From positions 39,273,599 through 39,337,598 of the forward strand of contig NC_089744.1 of NCBI RefSeq assembly GCF_040412425.1: 64,000 nucleotides of DNA, given 5' to 3'. Of the stretch, positions 1-11,320 are shown piece after piece. A program made the translations under genes and the position numbers. This DNA comes from Macrobrachium rosenbergii (lineage: Eukaryota > Arthropoda > Malacostraca > Decapoda > Palaemonidae). Each line of letters begins with the position of its first letter. The stretch's first letter is position 1. The notes under the pieces are model-generated. The model searched no databases. It had not been told where the DNA came from and was given only the letters and a program-made list of their open reading frames with translations.

Positions 1-851
1 AGAGTTGAGAATCATCCCAAAATAAAGAATCTCCCGAGTCGGAACCAACTAGGATTTCTGGAGATTTAGAATTCCCAGATCCCGAGAAAGCCGTAGAGTT
101 GTTTGAAGGTCCTTTGTGCACTTTTCCTTCGAGGGTGGTCGAAGACGCCAGTCGTCCAGGTAAAGGCTGATGTTTATGTGGATTAGACGGAGCCATTGGG
201 CGAGAGGAGAGAGGACTTGAGAGAATACTTAAGTGCAGTGGAAAGGCCGAAGCAGAGGGACCGAAACTGGTAGACTTTTCCTTGGAAGATGCACCTTAGG
301 TACTTCCTGGAAATTGGATGAATGAGAATATGAAGATATGCATCTTGCATACCCAGTGTGATCATCCAGTCGCCTGGGTGAATGGAATCCATGACTGACT
401 GGCTCGTCTCCATCCTGAACTTTGTTGTTATCATGAAGCGATTGAGGGCGCTTACGTCCAGGACCGGTCTCCAGCCTCCTCACACTTTGGGAACTACAAA
501 CAGACGATTGTAGAAGCCCTAAGATTGAACATCTTCCACTTCCTCGATGGCTCTCTTCAGGAGAGAGGATACTTCCTTCAAAAGGGCCGAATGTCTCTCT
601 GAGCCTTTTGAGTAGGCCGTCAAGGCAATGGGATAGGATACTAAAGGAGGGTTCTCCGAAAATGGGATGCAGTAGCCCTCCTTTAATACTTTGACAATCC
701 AAGGTTCTGCTCCCCTGAGATCCCACTTCTCCCAGAACAAGAGAAGTCTGGCTCTTACTGGAGCACAAAGGACTTCCTTCTCACTTCTTGGACGGAAGTT
801 TAGAGAAGGAGTTCTTCTTGGAGGGTCTGTGTTGAAAATGCAGATTGGCAT
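1..851 (-). pseudogene. DIRS reverse transcriptase, partial and broken
   Basis: Fragments in three frames match DIRS-type RT as seen in the 19430-21062 copy. Around 519-851 there is a KEGYCIPF-type block, which in these elements precedes the RT fingers. Around 183-434 a block reads GDWMITLGMQDAYLHI and then CFGLSTA, the palm entry and the FGLSTAP motif. Near 148-165 the minus strand encodes LYLDDW, the form of the catalytic YxDD box used by DIRS elements. The frames are separated by frameshifts, so no intact enzyme is encoded. RNase H and recombinase regions would lie left of the window. Confidence 0.75.
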
Positions 852-874
852 GAGGTCTTGCTTGAGATTTGGGT

Positions 875-2898
875 CTATTCCCCCGAAAAGGTTGTTGAAG
901 CAGAGAGATGAACTTCGGGATGAAGGATGCGGATAAAGAACTCTTGGGGACAGTGAGACGACTGTGCTAGCAGATCCTGTGTGGACTTCTTCTGTAGATG
1001 TGATGTGATCTGCTCAACCATCGACTGCGGAAACAGATGCGCCGAGTCCAGCGGCGAAAACAGTAAAGCGGATCTCTGAGAAGACATGACTCCTTTTGTG
1101 GTGAAGGAGCACAAAAGTTCTCTCTTCTTAAGAACTCCAAAGGTGAAGACAGACACGAGTTCAGAAGAGCTATCTCTTATGGCTTTATCGGCACAATAAA
1201 GGATGCCAAACAGGCCTGCTGAAAAAGAGATCATCTAATCCCTTGAAATTCTCAATCTTCTTAGGAAGAGCTCCCACCATCCAGTCCAAAATACTAAGTA
1301 CTTCAAAAACCTTGAAGAGGTTTTTGACTAGATGATCAAGCTCCGACGACAAGAAAAAGACTTTTACTGAGGAGAAGGCTGATTGACGGGACGAATCAAT
1401 AAGCCCGGAGAAGTCCCCTTGGAAGGGAGCCTTCCCCGGTTACATACAGCCGATATTTCCTCTTGATCAGATGCAAGGGGGTTGGGCAAACGTTGCTTTG
1501 CCTTGCTCTCTCTGCAAGGAGAGTCAGTTGTCAATCTCCTTCATGGCTTTCCTAGAGGAAGACGAAAGTACCATCTTGGGAAGATGAGGGTGTGCAATCA
1601 GAACACTCGACATAAGGAAGACTGAGGCAGGAGAAGGAGTAGCTGGAGTAAAGAAGGTAGGATAGCTCATGAGAAGGAAACGAAGGAGAGACGCATAAGC
1701 TGTGGGTGGAGAAGCGTCTTGGTCTGCATCCTCTTCATCCGAGGAGACTGGAGAAAGAGACAGCTCTTGAGTAGGCTTCGTAGTGGGAGCTTTCCGAATG
1801 AAGCTCAAGATCTCGGATAATTGGTCCTTGATGGTTAGAGAGGGACGCCTGATTCCAAGGTGGGAACTTGTTGCCCGAGAAGATGCCTTGGAGATGGTGC
1901 CGCACGCTGAGTCTGCAGCTGGGCAAACAGGAGCAGGTGCCTGGCGCACAGGAACCAGTGCTGGGTGCACGGGAGAATCCCAAGGGTGTGCCGGAAGTTG
2001 ACAAGAGGCAAACACTGCGGGATCAACCCCGTAGCTGCATAACGGGAGCGGAAAATCCAAAGTGTCCCTGTGATGCTTGATTGGCAGAGGGAGAGTGGGA
2101 GCCGAATCATCCATGTGCCTTTTCAATGGCTGGGATGAATCCAGGAGGCGTCTACACCGCCCGCAATCAGATTCTGAATCTGAGCTTGAGGACAGTTGGC
2201 GCACATCCAGTGACATGCCTTTCCAACGGCAGTCATTGGTCGAAGCCTGGGAACTAGCAACAGGTTTGACAGGGGGCAGTAATGCATGGGCAAACCCCAC
2301 CAGCCTCTCTTGGACTTCCTGTTTGTCTTCTCCCAGGAGCAGGGGAGCGGGACGGGAAACCACCTCCTCCACTAACACATCACTTGGCATTTTGTCACAA
2401 GACACTTTGTCGTTGAACACCTTGTCCATCAGGACGTGTAGGGACATCCCCATCTCTGAAACTGAATTCACCACTAAACTTATCTTCTTATCGAATTTAG
2501 ATTTGGTTCTAGATTCTAAGCTGGCAATGGTATCGGGGTCTGAAGCACGGGAGTGGGTGGAGGAAGAGGAGGAGGACTGAGGATGGGAACAGGAAGACCA
2601 GAGTCTTGCTTAGGGGAAGAATCTCTACTCACAGAGGCCCTACCTACGGCACAAGCAGCTGCCTTCCTAAGCCTATCTTTCTCAAAAGTTTAGTAAGATG
2701 GGATTCAAACATCTTCCAACTACAATCATCCCAACCCTTGCATTCAGAACATGTACTCTCCCTAGAACAAACCTGCCCTCTACACTTAGTGCACATGGTA
2801 TGGTGCACATGGTATGTGCATCATAGCAACTCTTTAAGTAATCTAGTCTTACAGGCTTCGCTACAGAGACGATGGCTGGAAGCACGAGAATCCAACAT
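875..2898 (-). pseudogene. DIRS gag-like protein, broken
   Basis: The likely start is the ATG at 2898 (minus), reading MLDSRASSHRLCSEACKTRL. This parallels the start of the gag at 23300, which begins MLDSSSSSIRFCSEGCKTRL. A Cys-rich segment follows, as in that copy, but an in-frame stop comes after about 25 residues. The longest open stretch, 1524-2474 (316 codons), contains EVQERLVGFAHA, matching EVQQRLVGFAHG of the other copy, then a Ser/Pro-rich linker and SPVSSDEEDADQD, matching SPISSEEEEVVQD. The last block, 875-1234, reads GVLKKRELLCSFTTKGV and matches 21180-21557. The Cys-rich head may bind nucleic acid; no function is proven. Confidence 0.7.
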
Positions 2899-3340
2899 GG
2901 CTAAACTAATAGGAAATTAAGCTAGTGCAAATACGAACCGACAAAAGCCACAGCTTTAAAACTAAAGTGAATACTTCACCGATTTCAAGCAAGCTAAGAA
3001 ACAACCAGCAAATCATGAAAGCAGGAGCTCAGAGAACGAATTATTGTCGAGAGCGTGGCGTAAAATAGAATGACGCACTGGCTTCTGTCACTCCCTCACT
3101 CCCATTGAAGTGGGCAGGGCCTGTCACCCCCTTCTTTGCAACCAACGTGCTGCCGCAATTTTGAATTTAGGATGTTGTGAGAGCATAATTGTTATCTGCG
3201 TAATTACCTGGTAAGTTATTTATATAAAATTACTAATTTATTACAATGCCGTTCCACAGAAAGTAAAAATAATTCATCCATGTTAAAACATTAATTAGCC
3301 AACAAATGAAAAATTTAATCTTTTCATAGCATAAACTTAC

Positions 3341-3409
3341 CAATATTTCCAGTAGTAACTGTGACAGTTCCTTCAACATATTGGATGGAGCTTTACTGGC
3401 ATATTCAGT
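3341..3409 (-). CDS. Host gene exon D (69 nt; giant USP-like protein, tentative)
   Basis: The minus strand reads tatttttgcag, then ACT GAA TAT at 3409, and ends GAA ATA TTG followed by GTAAGT (3340-3335). The exon is 69 nt, exactly 23 codons, starting and ending in phase 0. The peptide starts TEYASKAPSNMLKELSQLL and is predicted helical. It is the last of four exons with mutually compatible phases (A 53974-54139, B 36883-37069, C 16030-16250, D). Its class, the helical region of large ubiquitin-specific proteases, is inferred from the character of all four exons and not from an alignment. The next exon lies outside the window. A DIRS element ends about 108 bp beyond its donor site. Confidence 0.65.
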
Positions 3410-5384
3410 CTGCAAAAATAAACTTACATGTAACTAACATTCTCAAAAATGGTGGATGGTAAAATAAGTAAGTGTGGAAAAAAGCATTACTGCCTGCACT
3501 TCTTCATGAGCATGGGCCATGGGGAGTTTACTCTGTATACTGTATATCCTGCATTATAAAGTACTATACATATTAACTTAAGAGCCACTGGTATTGCTAG
3601 TCTAGAGTAAATAAGAAATTGATGTGCAGGAATATAATGCAGTTATTCCTTCAAAATATAAGAATCTGATGTGTACGCCTTGAATGCAGTTGTTTTCATA
3701 AATATATCAAAATTTTATAAGCAGGACTATAATGAGTCATCCTCTTAATGCAGTATGAAAATTGTTTAGCATAAATGTATTCTTCACTTTAATTTTATTC
3801 TACTGGGATGGCTCATTTAGGGTTTCAACACTGATAATACTTAAAGATGCAGTCACTATTATTTGATATTTTAATAATGATGTTATAAATTAATAAATAC
3901 CATTTTAAAAGATAACTATTTCCAACAGATCTTGAAAGGAAAATGATATAATAAAGTGATTTGTAGACCTATGATACTTATTTCTTCAAAATATGAGAAT
4001 CTGATGTGCAGGTCTAATTTCACAATGATGATAACATTTGACATGCAGGCCTATGATGAATTATTTCCCTAATATTACAACAGACTGTATATGTCTATGT
4101 ATGGCATGCCTACTCATATTGAAAAAGCAAGATAATTTTAATCGCACTGTTCATGATAAAAACAAGATGCATAGTTATAATGATCTGAGATATTCATAAT
4201 GACAATATTTAACTGAATACATCTTTTATTGGAGATTACTTGATACTTCACAACTGTTAGAAAGAACATTTGTGTTTTCATCATGCAGTGTAAACATCAC
4301 CTAAAAGACTCACTTCTGTGCTGGTCACTGTAAATTGTTACTTTACCCCAAAGTGCAGTACTATTCTCCTGTTGAGAGCAAACCAGTCACAAGCATCCAG
4401 AAATGGAAGCCAGCTTGCCTTGGATGGGGCTACTGTACTATCACATAGCTGGTTGACTTAGGGTAAAGTGTGACACAAGTGCCAGCAAACCCAGCTTCAT
4501 GGGACTTAAAGCAATAGAAAAGTATATAGTTTCCACCTTAATTATAAAATATCAAATATTCAAGAACAGTGATATCCAGTACTGTACAGTACTAGATTTA
4601 TGATGTATTCTATTAAATACACCCAATTTTGAAGCAGATTTAGCAATTTAATCTATGGAATCTCTCCAGGAAAAGCTAGAGGACCCTGGACACCACAAAA
4701 TAATCACAGAAACAGAAAGAAACTATGTCTTGAAAACATTAAACCTAACTGAGTTGGAGAATTCTTGTTTACATAAATTCACAAAATCAGAGTTAGATTG
4801 AGTGCAATCAGCAGAGGAAAGCTGGGTGGTGAACAGATGAATAGAAAAGCCCTAAAGAATGTTGAATCATCAGCAAAAGCATAGATAGGAAAATAAGTAC
4901 CAAGAAGGGCATCAATAGAGAGGACGGGAAATAACAGTTGTGAAACAAAATCTTTACGAACCCAATCTGAGACAGAGGATCAATCATCAGTGAGATAAAA
5001 AAAAAAAAAATTCACTGTGTTAAAGTGAACCTGCAGAGACCACAAGCAACTTGGCTGATAAATTCTACCTTTCCAAAAGGAGGTTGTCAATGGACTAGAA
5101 CTGGCAGGATGAGAAACATATTTCAGTTAATGTGGACTACAGCACCACTGCATAAGGTGAGCATTAGCTGCAGGTGACTAAAACACTGGTCCTGTCAGTG
5201 GTCATGACAAGGCAATTTTCCAAGTAAAGCAGCCTTAGAGCTGAGTTCACTGATAGGCAGATCCGGCTGTATTTAGGGTCATGACCGGCTGTATTTAGGG
5301 TCATGACCTGAGTGAAAACTTGTTGGGTTGAAAAGCCAAAAGAAGAGCAAGAAAACTTGCAAGTTTTGGACTCTCCAAACAAAA
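3410..5384. other. Intron sequence, no gene seen
   Basis: AT-rich intronic DNA between exon D and the DIRS element at 5385. Loose repeats of a phrase like GAATCTGATGTGYAGG occur near 3660 and 4000. A short tandem duplication, a ~22-bp unit containing TGTATTTAGGGTCATGAC, lies at about 5263-5308. No coding or RNA signal was recognised. Confidence 0.5.
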
Positions 5385-5419
5385 TCACAATTTTTGAAAG
5401 TAAATTGTATTCATCCTAA

Positions 5420-5735
5420 CTATACAAACCTGAGGTCCTTTACATTAGGAATTACTTACGGCGAAGCTGGACACGGCCTTTCAACTCTTGAACAAGGTGG
5501 TTAGGCAGTAACTACCACCAAGTAGGCAGGAATACCTGCCTGGCCAGATGTAAACATTCCAGTTTGTCTTTCAGTCCAGGTTCAGGTTGAGGGGTGACAT
5601 GAGGCAGGCATAATATGTAATGTAAAGGACCTCAGGTTTGTATAGGAAAAATACAATTCACTTTCAAAAATTGTGATTTGTTCTGACACGATATACAAAC
5701 CGTCGGTCCTTTACATTAGGAAGACTCACTGGTTG
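5420..5735. repeat. Left ITR plus internal complementary region of DIRS element
   Basis: The ITR covers about 5420-5565. The ICR at about 5610-5735 reads TAATGTAAAGGACCTCAGG, then TTCACTTTCAAAAATTGTG, then GACACGATATACAAACCGTC. The first part is the reverse complement of the sequence at 5381-5450. The last part is the reverse complement of 13955-14001. The two outer edges are thus fused head to tail here. Confidence 0.75.
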
Positions 5736-6079
5736 GAGGGAGGAATCTGAGCAAGTCTCCTAAACTCACTGGAGTTCTGCACACCTGGGCTTCTCCTCCT
5801 GGTCAAAAGACCGAGGAGGAGTACTGTGCCTCTGACACATTGACTGGAGTGTAGGAACTGCAAGATCAAATGTCAGATACTGGACCTTTTCGCATGAGTG
5901 AGGAAACGTAACTCCTATGAAATAGGCTAGAAGAATCTAGAGTCGGAGGCAGTAAGGAAAAGCCGAGAGTTCCCTTATTGCCAGTCTCTCCTTCTTCCCC
6001 TTCTAGAGGAAGGAGCGGAATTGCTTCTATGATTCTAGAAGGAAATTAGAATGGGTGCTCAATGTGTAGTCTTTCCGCA

Positions 6080-6711
6080 TCAGCGCCAGATCCAGCAAGT
6101 ATTGGTTTGAGTCCTATTCTCATCCCGAAGGAGAAGTAGGAGGACGGGGAAGGAGGAAGAGAGGCCAGTCACTCTCAGTATCCTTCTCACTTCCAGAACC
6201 AACAATTTAGGCAAGATGCTACTCGTCCTTTTGAAGGAGCTGGGTAAGAAAACACAACTTGTTGACCAGCCACCACAGGGCCAAGGAAAGAAGGTTCCAA
6301 GGGCCTGTGGGCAAGACCACAGGAAGACAAGAGTGTGGTCTATGAGACCACGTCTTGCTTCCAGACCAACAGAAACTTCCGGAATGCGAGGGATAGACCA
6401 AGCCATTGACTTCGTGAGCTCTTGGGTGGAAGGTACCGGTATCGTTGTTGCCAGCTGCTGAGTACCTCCTTCGATCGCTTCACAAAGCCAGAGAAAGGTG
6501 AGTCCTTAGACACTTCTTCCTTGGGAGAGAGTGTACTAGCAAAAACGTCGACGACATCCAGGTTAGGAATGTTGACCCTTTTCAGAAAGTACCACAGCTC
6601 CCTAATAGGACAAAGTAATGAATGATCTGGATCATTGACACAAAGCCCAAGGAGGAGGGGAACAAGAAGGACTCGAACCCAACAACAGATGCCGATGGAT
6701 TCAGAGTTCAC
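6080..6711 (-). pseudogene. DIRS tyrosine recombinase fragment, broken
   Basis: The minus-strand frame 6711-6340 contains SLLCPIRELWYFLKRV, the conserved block before the catalytic core in DIRS recombinases (compare LLCPVRCLRDYLHRT in the 17456 element). A frame change near 6430 gives PRAHEVNGL followed, in yet another frame, by LGLSLAFRKFLLV. This corresponds to the HxxR region, which reads HEI.AVAASLAFR in the second copy. The arginine expected after HEV is not readable here and appears as Asn. The frames are shifted and no intact enzyme exists. Position, just inside the ICR at the 3' end, fits the gag-RT-YR order. Confidence 0.55.
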
Positions 6712-7430
6712 CTATGACATCTGAAAAGGAGTCGAGGTATTGATCCTCATCCCTGTTCTTCCATCTTCTACGCCAAGGCCGGAGCAAGATGAGAGATGGT
6801 CCTAAGAGGGCACATCTCTATCCGACGACTCTCGTAAGGGTGCGTGCAGAGCATGGGACAGGAACCCTAAACGAGAGTCACCTGCCACCCAGGGAACAGT
6901 TCCTGGGACAGCAAGACCGAAAAAGCTTCTCGTCAGAACCTAAGTCTCGACTGAGGAGGAGAAGGCTACTTCAGATACAAGACTAGGTCACAAGGGCCTG
7001 CGTTCTTCATAAATGAAAGGGAGAGAAGCAACCCTCTGCGGAGAAGACGAGGAAGTCCAGACTTGAAGAGCGATTGACCCGAGAAGAAGTTCCATCAACG
7101 ATGCCCACCAGCAAAGACGGATCCAGTCCCTGGGACAGTGTTGCACAGGACTTCAAGGGATATACAGCTATATCCGTTGCTGCTTGGCGAGAAAGCCTAT
7201 GCTTGCAAGGAAAGCTGGAAGGTCTCTCAGTCCTGAACACACAGGGATGTACTGCCTGAAGAACTGCTTCTTGTGTAACTGCTACAGGAGGTTGGGTCAA
7301 GCAGAACTCTTCTCGGTGCCTCGGCTATCAGGTTGGGCGAAAGGCAAAGTCTTCCAGCATTTGTCTGTAACTCGGGGTGAGCAATACTTGTGAACCCCTA
7401 TAGAAACAGACAAATATGGAGGAAAAAATG

Positions 7431-7785
7431 TACAGGCAGTCCCCGGTTTATGACGGTTCCGGCTTACGACGTTCGAGGTTATGGCGCTTTTCAAATATAT
7501 TCATCAGAAATTATTTCCCGGCTTCGACGCATGTTCGGGGTTCTGAGCGTCGTGACGCCCGATCCGACGGAAGAAATATGGCCCCAAAACGGCAGAATAA
7601 TCATAATTTGAAGGTTTTTTTATGAAAACTCAATAATAATGCAGTTTACGTCGTTTTCAATGCACCCAGAGCATTAAAAGTAAGGTCTTCTTATGATTTT
7701 TGACGATTTTCCGGCTTACGACGATTTTCGGGTTACGACGCGGCGCAAGAACGGAACCCCCGTCGTAAACCGGGGACCGCCTGTA
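7431..7785. mobile_element. MITE of TACAGGCAGTCCCCGG family, 355 bp
   Basis: The terminal inverted repeats are TACAGGCAGTCCCCGGTTTA at the left and the near-perfect complement ending GGACCGCCTGTA at the right. The outer TA matches a TA target site, typical of the Tc1/mariner superfamily and of Tigger relatives. The interior has several GGTTACGACG-type phrases, and a second copy lies at 42493-42852. It is non-coding and is inserted in the DIRS element. Confidence 0.85.
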
Positions 7786-10700
7786 GATATCGATTTCTTC
7801 CCAAAAAGACAGCATGCCTCACTGAAGCGGCCCCTGGGTCTAGTACGGAGGAGCAAGAAAACTACAAACTTGTGCAGGCAGTCCACTGAAAGACGGTAGG
7901 GATTTCTCAGTCGAGCAGTCTCTTCATGAATCTTCATGAAGAAAAGAGTGAGCAGCACGTACTGTCCTGGTCTCTCAAACCCGAGGCCAAGTTCGCCTAC
8001 CAATACATCCCCATCGGGAATGCATCTGGCTAACTGAGCTCTCGACAGATGAAACAAGAGGAAAAAACGATTCCCTCTTGTTTGTTGACAAATGCCACTA
8101 CTGTGGTTTTGTTGTTCAACGAAACCACTGAGTGTCGCAAAACTCATCCTGAATTCTCGGAAGGCCAAATGGCTGCCTTAAGCCCAGGATGGTAATGAGA
8201 AGGTACTAATCGTCTCAGTCACACACCTTCAAGACAAAGTCTTACCGGCGTGTGCCTATTCCTCGATCGGTGAATTCGTAAGTGTGCCTATTCCTTGATC
8301 GGTGAATTCTTAAGTAAACACACGATGTGAGTGGAATATGCACACATATTCGAAGGTTCCTCCAATCAAGCATTAGCCTAACTCTTTCCTCATACTTCGT
8401 AGTGGAAAGAAGGACGGAGGACTGGAAGCAGACCTCCATTCTCCACCATGGGGAAGCTTCTGCAAGATGACAGGATACCGAGACAATTAGCTCTAGCCGG
8501 GCTGGCATTTCCCGAATTGGGAGCATGGGAGAGGAAGCAGGATGGAAGTTTGATGAAAAGAATTGCCGAGACCTAAGGGAAACAGATACTTCTGAAGGGA
8601 TCCATTCTCAGGTCTCGGCAATGTCGCTGCCAGCTCCAGAGACTCGATAAGTATCATTTCATCCAGGCATCAGCAATAGGAGAACTTCTTTCTGGTCAAT
8701 ACTTCTTTCTCTCTTCCTTTCTTCCCTCCTCCCTTATGGAAAAAAGGGTGGAAAGAGACACAGTTATGCGCACTTTTCTAGAAGGGAAGAAGAGGACCAT
8801 GTGTTCCACAATCTTCTTCCGAAGCCTGGGACTTCTTAGGAGTTAAGGCGGGCTGGCTTGAACTCAAGGTCGAGTAGAGGTGACTAACACCCAAAGGTCT
8901 TGCCATTGTCCAAAGGATAAGGCAGTGCCCTGGTACGAACCTTGATTACTGAAGTATCCGGCAAATCTCTGAAAGAGAAAGGCAGAACCAAGTAAGGTTC
9001 GTTCCTAAGGGTCGAGCCAACTCGGGACTTACAAAACTGGAGATCTGAATTGGGACAGAGTCCTTCTTCTCAGCACCAGAATTGCCCACAGAACTGCAGT
9101 TGGCAAGACCCTCCGAGGCAAGAAGGATTCGTACTCTGTCGAGCCAGGGGAGAAGCTTGGTGTCTCGACCTGAACGAATTCCTTCTCTGAAGAAAAGGAT
9201 TCATCTGGTCAAGAACACTCTCGGAAGCAAGGACCGCGGCGGATCCTGACACTCTCAGCCCCTCGGGAACTAAAAGGGTTGCGAGTGATGAAGATTATTC
9301 ATTGGGGAGCCGCAGTCCTGTCCTGGAGATTTTTGCGCTGATGAATCGGCACGAAGTTCTCCGAAAAATGAGGGCGATCGCAACTTGAAGAGGAAGACCC
9401 TCGCTGCTTCCAAAGCATGAAATTCCTGTACCTCTCTCCTTGGAGGGAGACCTTGACAGATCCCATGAAACCCTCCTCGGCTACCTGGTTGTACTACGAG
9501 ACAATCAGCGGACCGACACCCAAAGCACGCTAGGCAGCCAAACTCCAAAGACAAAATTCGTCGGAGCTCTCTCAGTCCGTCTCACGCCTCTAAGAACAAC
9601 TGAGAGGAAAAGAGAACAGGTGAGGAGAAAAAGTACCCCTACCTGTCCTACCAGTAAGACCAGCAGGAGAGGTGGACCATGAGCGATAATCAACCGAAGG
9701 AGATTACTGCCACACGGGGGAAGGAGAGCACTTGTGCCGTGGCAAAGCGCTTTCCTGGGAAGAGCAGAAAGTTCACTCAAACAGAGCCGAGAACCCAATT
9801 CAGAAAAACTGAGTGAGGCCGAGCTGAGCTGCACCGAACCGAGCCGATCACATGAACACGATCCAGCTGGGTAGGTATGCAGTGGACTGGGAGGCAGGTG
9901 GGGCGAGCCGAGCCAAGCCAGTCTTGCAAGAGCAACCAGGGGCTGGGCGGGGCAAGCAAGCCAAGCTGAGCCGATCGCGTGAACACAATCGGAACTGCAG
10001 GGCAGAACTCATCTGCCATGAATTAGCGCTAGTTTCCCGAACTCTAAACTCCTTCAAGGCCAAGGCCCCTTGAGAAGAAGGTTGAAAGAGGAATTCTGTG
10101 TCTGCTATCCTGCATGCTTGAACCCTAAGGTTCAAGACACGAGGATGAATCCCGGCCAAGCAACCGAAGCAGCTGGGGGGCAGTATCGAGAGACCCACTG
10201 CCTCCTCGGAAGGAGGCAGTCCCTAGACATCCAAGGGCATCAAGGGGAAAGAAGCAGCCTTCCTCTCCTTCGGCCAACAAAGGTCTGCCTGGATTCCAGG
10301 ACCCCCTCGAACCTTGGGAGAGGAAGGGAAGAGGCAGCAGAATATGAAATCGAAGATAAGATGAAGACATTGGCTACTTCCACAAAGCAACTTCCTTCAC
10401 CTTCACTCTGACATCTTCTGCAGGATGGTGGACACGAAACATCGTAACCTCCAGGGCAGCTAGGCAGGAACAAAACGGAAGCGGCCCAGGACACCATCAC
10501 TAGGAGAAGCAGCAGGCATGACCAGGATAGCCGATGCAAGAGCTACAGAAGCGGTTCGCAAGGCAGGAGCTACCGCAACAGCCAGGAACATCACTTCCAC
10601 AGGGTGACTTCCTTCACCTTCACTCCCACATCTTCTACAGGATGGTGGACATCGTAACCTCCAGGGCAACGGAAGCGGCCCAGGACATGACCATCAGCAT

Positions 10701-11320
10701 AAGCAGCAGGCACGATCAGGACAGCCAATGCAGGAGCTACGGAAGCAGTTCGAAAGGCAGGAGCTACAGCAAAAGCCAAGAATGTCTCATGAACATCACC
10801 AGCTGCGACAGGAACTATCAGGACGGCTGTGGCAGGAGACCAGGAAGAGCTGCCCAGAGACTGTCGTCGAGTTAACAGAAGCATAAACAGGAAACAGCAG
10901 GAGCAGATGGACCACAGATATGCCAGAGGCAGTGCCACAGCATACATGAAGGCCAGCAATGACAGCGATTGATCCACATCGGCGGGAACAGAGTCGGAAT
11001 GATCCCAACGTGGAACTATGCCATTCCAACCAGGTGCTGTGACCGATCCCGAAGCAACATTGAATGAACGTCGGGACTCCTTCATGCAAGATATCCCGAG
11101 ATACCCAGCCAAGTACTGCTGTGCCTGCAATGCTCACTGTCAACCTGAAAGAAAAAGCAAAGTTGATTAGTAGAGGGAGACTCCTCTCACAACAAGGGGA
11201 ACTGCCCTATGCAGTGAGAGGAGACCCTTAGGAGAGGTCACCCAACTGCCGCCCCCCACGGTCTTTGCCTGACGAGCAAGCAAAGAGGGCGAAGGAGAGA
11301 AAAATTAAGTGAAGTATACC
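7786..11320 (-). pseudogene. Decayed DIRS internal region (RT/gag by position)
   Basis: This purine-rich stretch lies between the recombinase relic and the SINE insertion inside the DIRS element. Short open minus-strand frames occur, the longest at 10591-11130, but none carries a motif I can name. I looked for an LDDW-type RT box and did not see one. By position, the lower part should be RT/RNase H and the part above about 9770 should be gag. The gag part includes an Ala/Val-rich segment that is tandemly duplicated. All of it appears non-functional, and the assignment rests on position. Confidence 0.35.
10389..10830 (-). repeat. Tandem duplication, ~219-bp unit, Ala/Val-rich when translated
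   Basis: CTTCCTTCACCTTCACT occurs at about 10389 and again at about 10608. The following sequence (TCTTCTRCAGGATGGTGGAC, CGTAACCTCCAGGGCA, GGAAGCGGCCCAGGACA) recurs in the same order. On the minus strand both units encode Ala/Val-rich peptides such as VAPALRTASVALASAILV and VAPAFRTASVAPALAVLIV. Confidence 0.7.

Larger units (their letters stand above)
1..3232 (-). mobile_element. DIRS-type retrotransposon, 5' part (cut by window edge)
   Basis: Minus-strand DIRS-type retrotransposon. Reading from position 3232 downward there is a non-coding terminal region, a gag-like region (2898 to about 875) and the start of a reverse transcriptase (851 to beyond position 1). The right terminus, GTAATTACCTGGTAAG near 3203-3218 followed by TTATTTATATAAAA, closely matches the right terminus of the 17456-23640 element, so the two belong to related families. 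The gag and RT frames align block by block with that element. The RT continues past the window start, so the recombinase and the second terminal repeat cannot be seen. All frames are interrupted by stops and shifts. The element sits in the intron just downstream of the exon at 3341-3409. Confidence 0.8.

Noticed and set aside
2077..2580. 167-codon plus-strand frame
   Set aside because: Antisense shadow of the DIRS gag, which aligns with a second gag copy on the minus strand.
10591..11130. 179-codon minus-strand frame as a host gene
   Set aside because: Low-complexity Ala/Val-rich repeats inside the DIRS element, with overlapping frames equally open.
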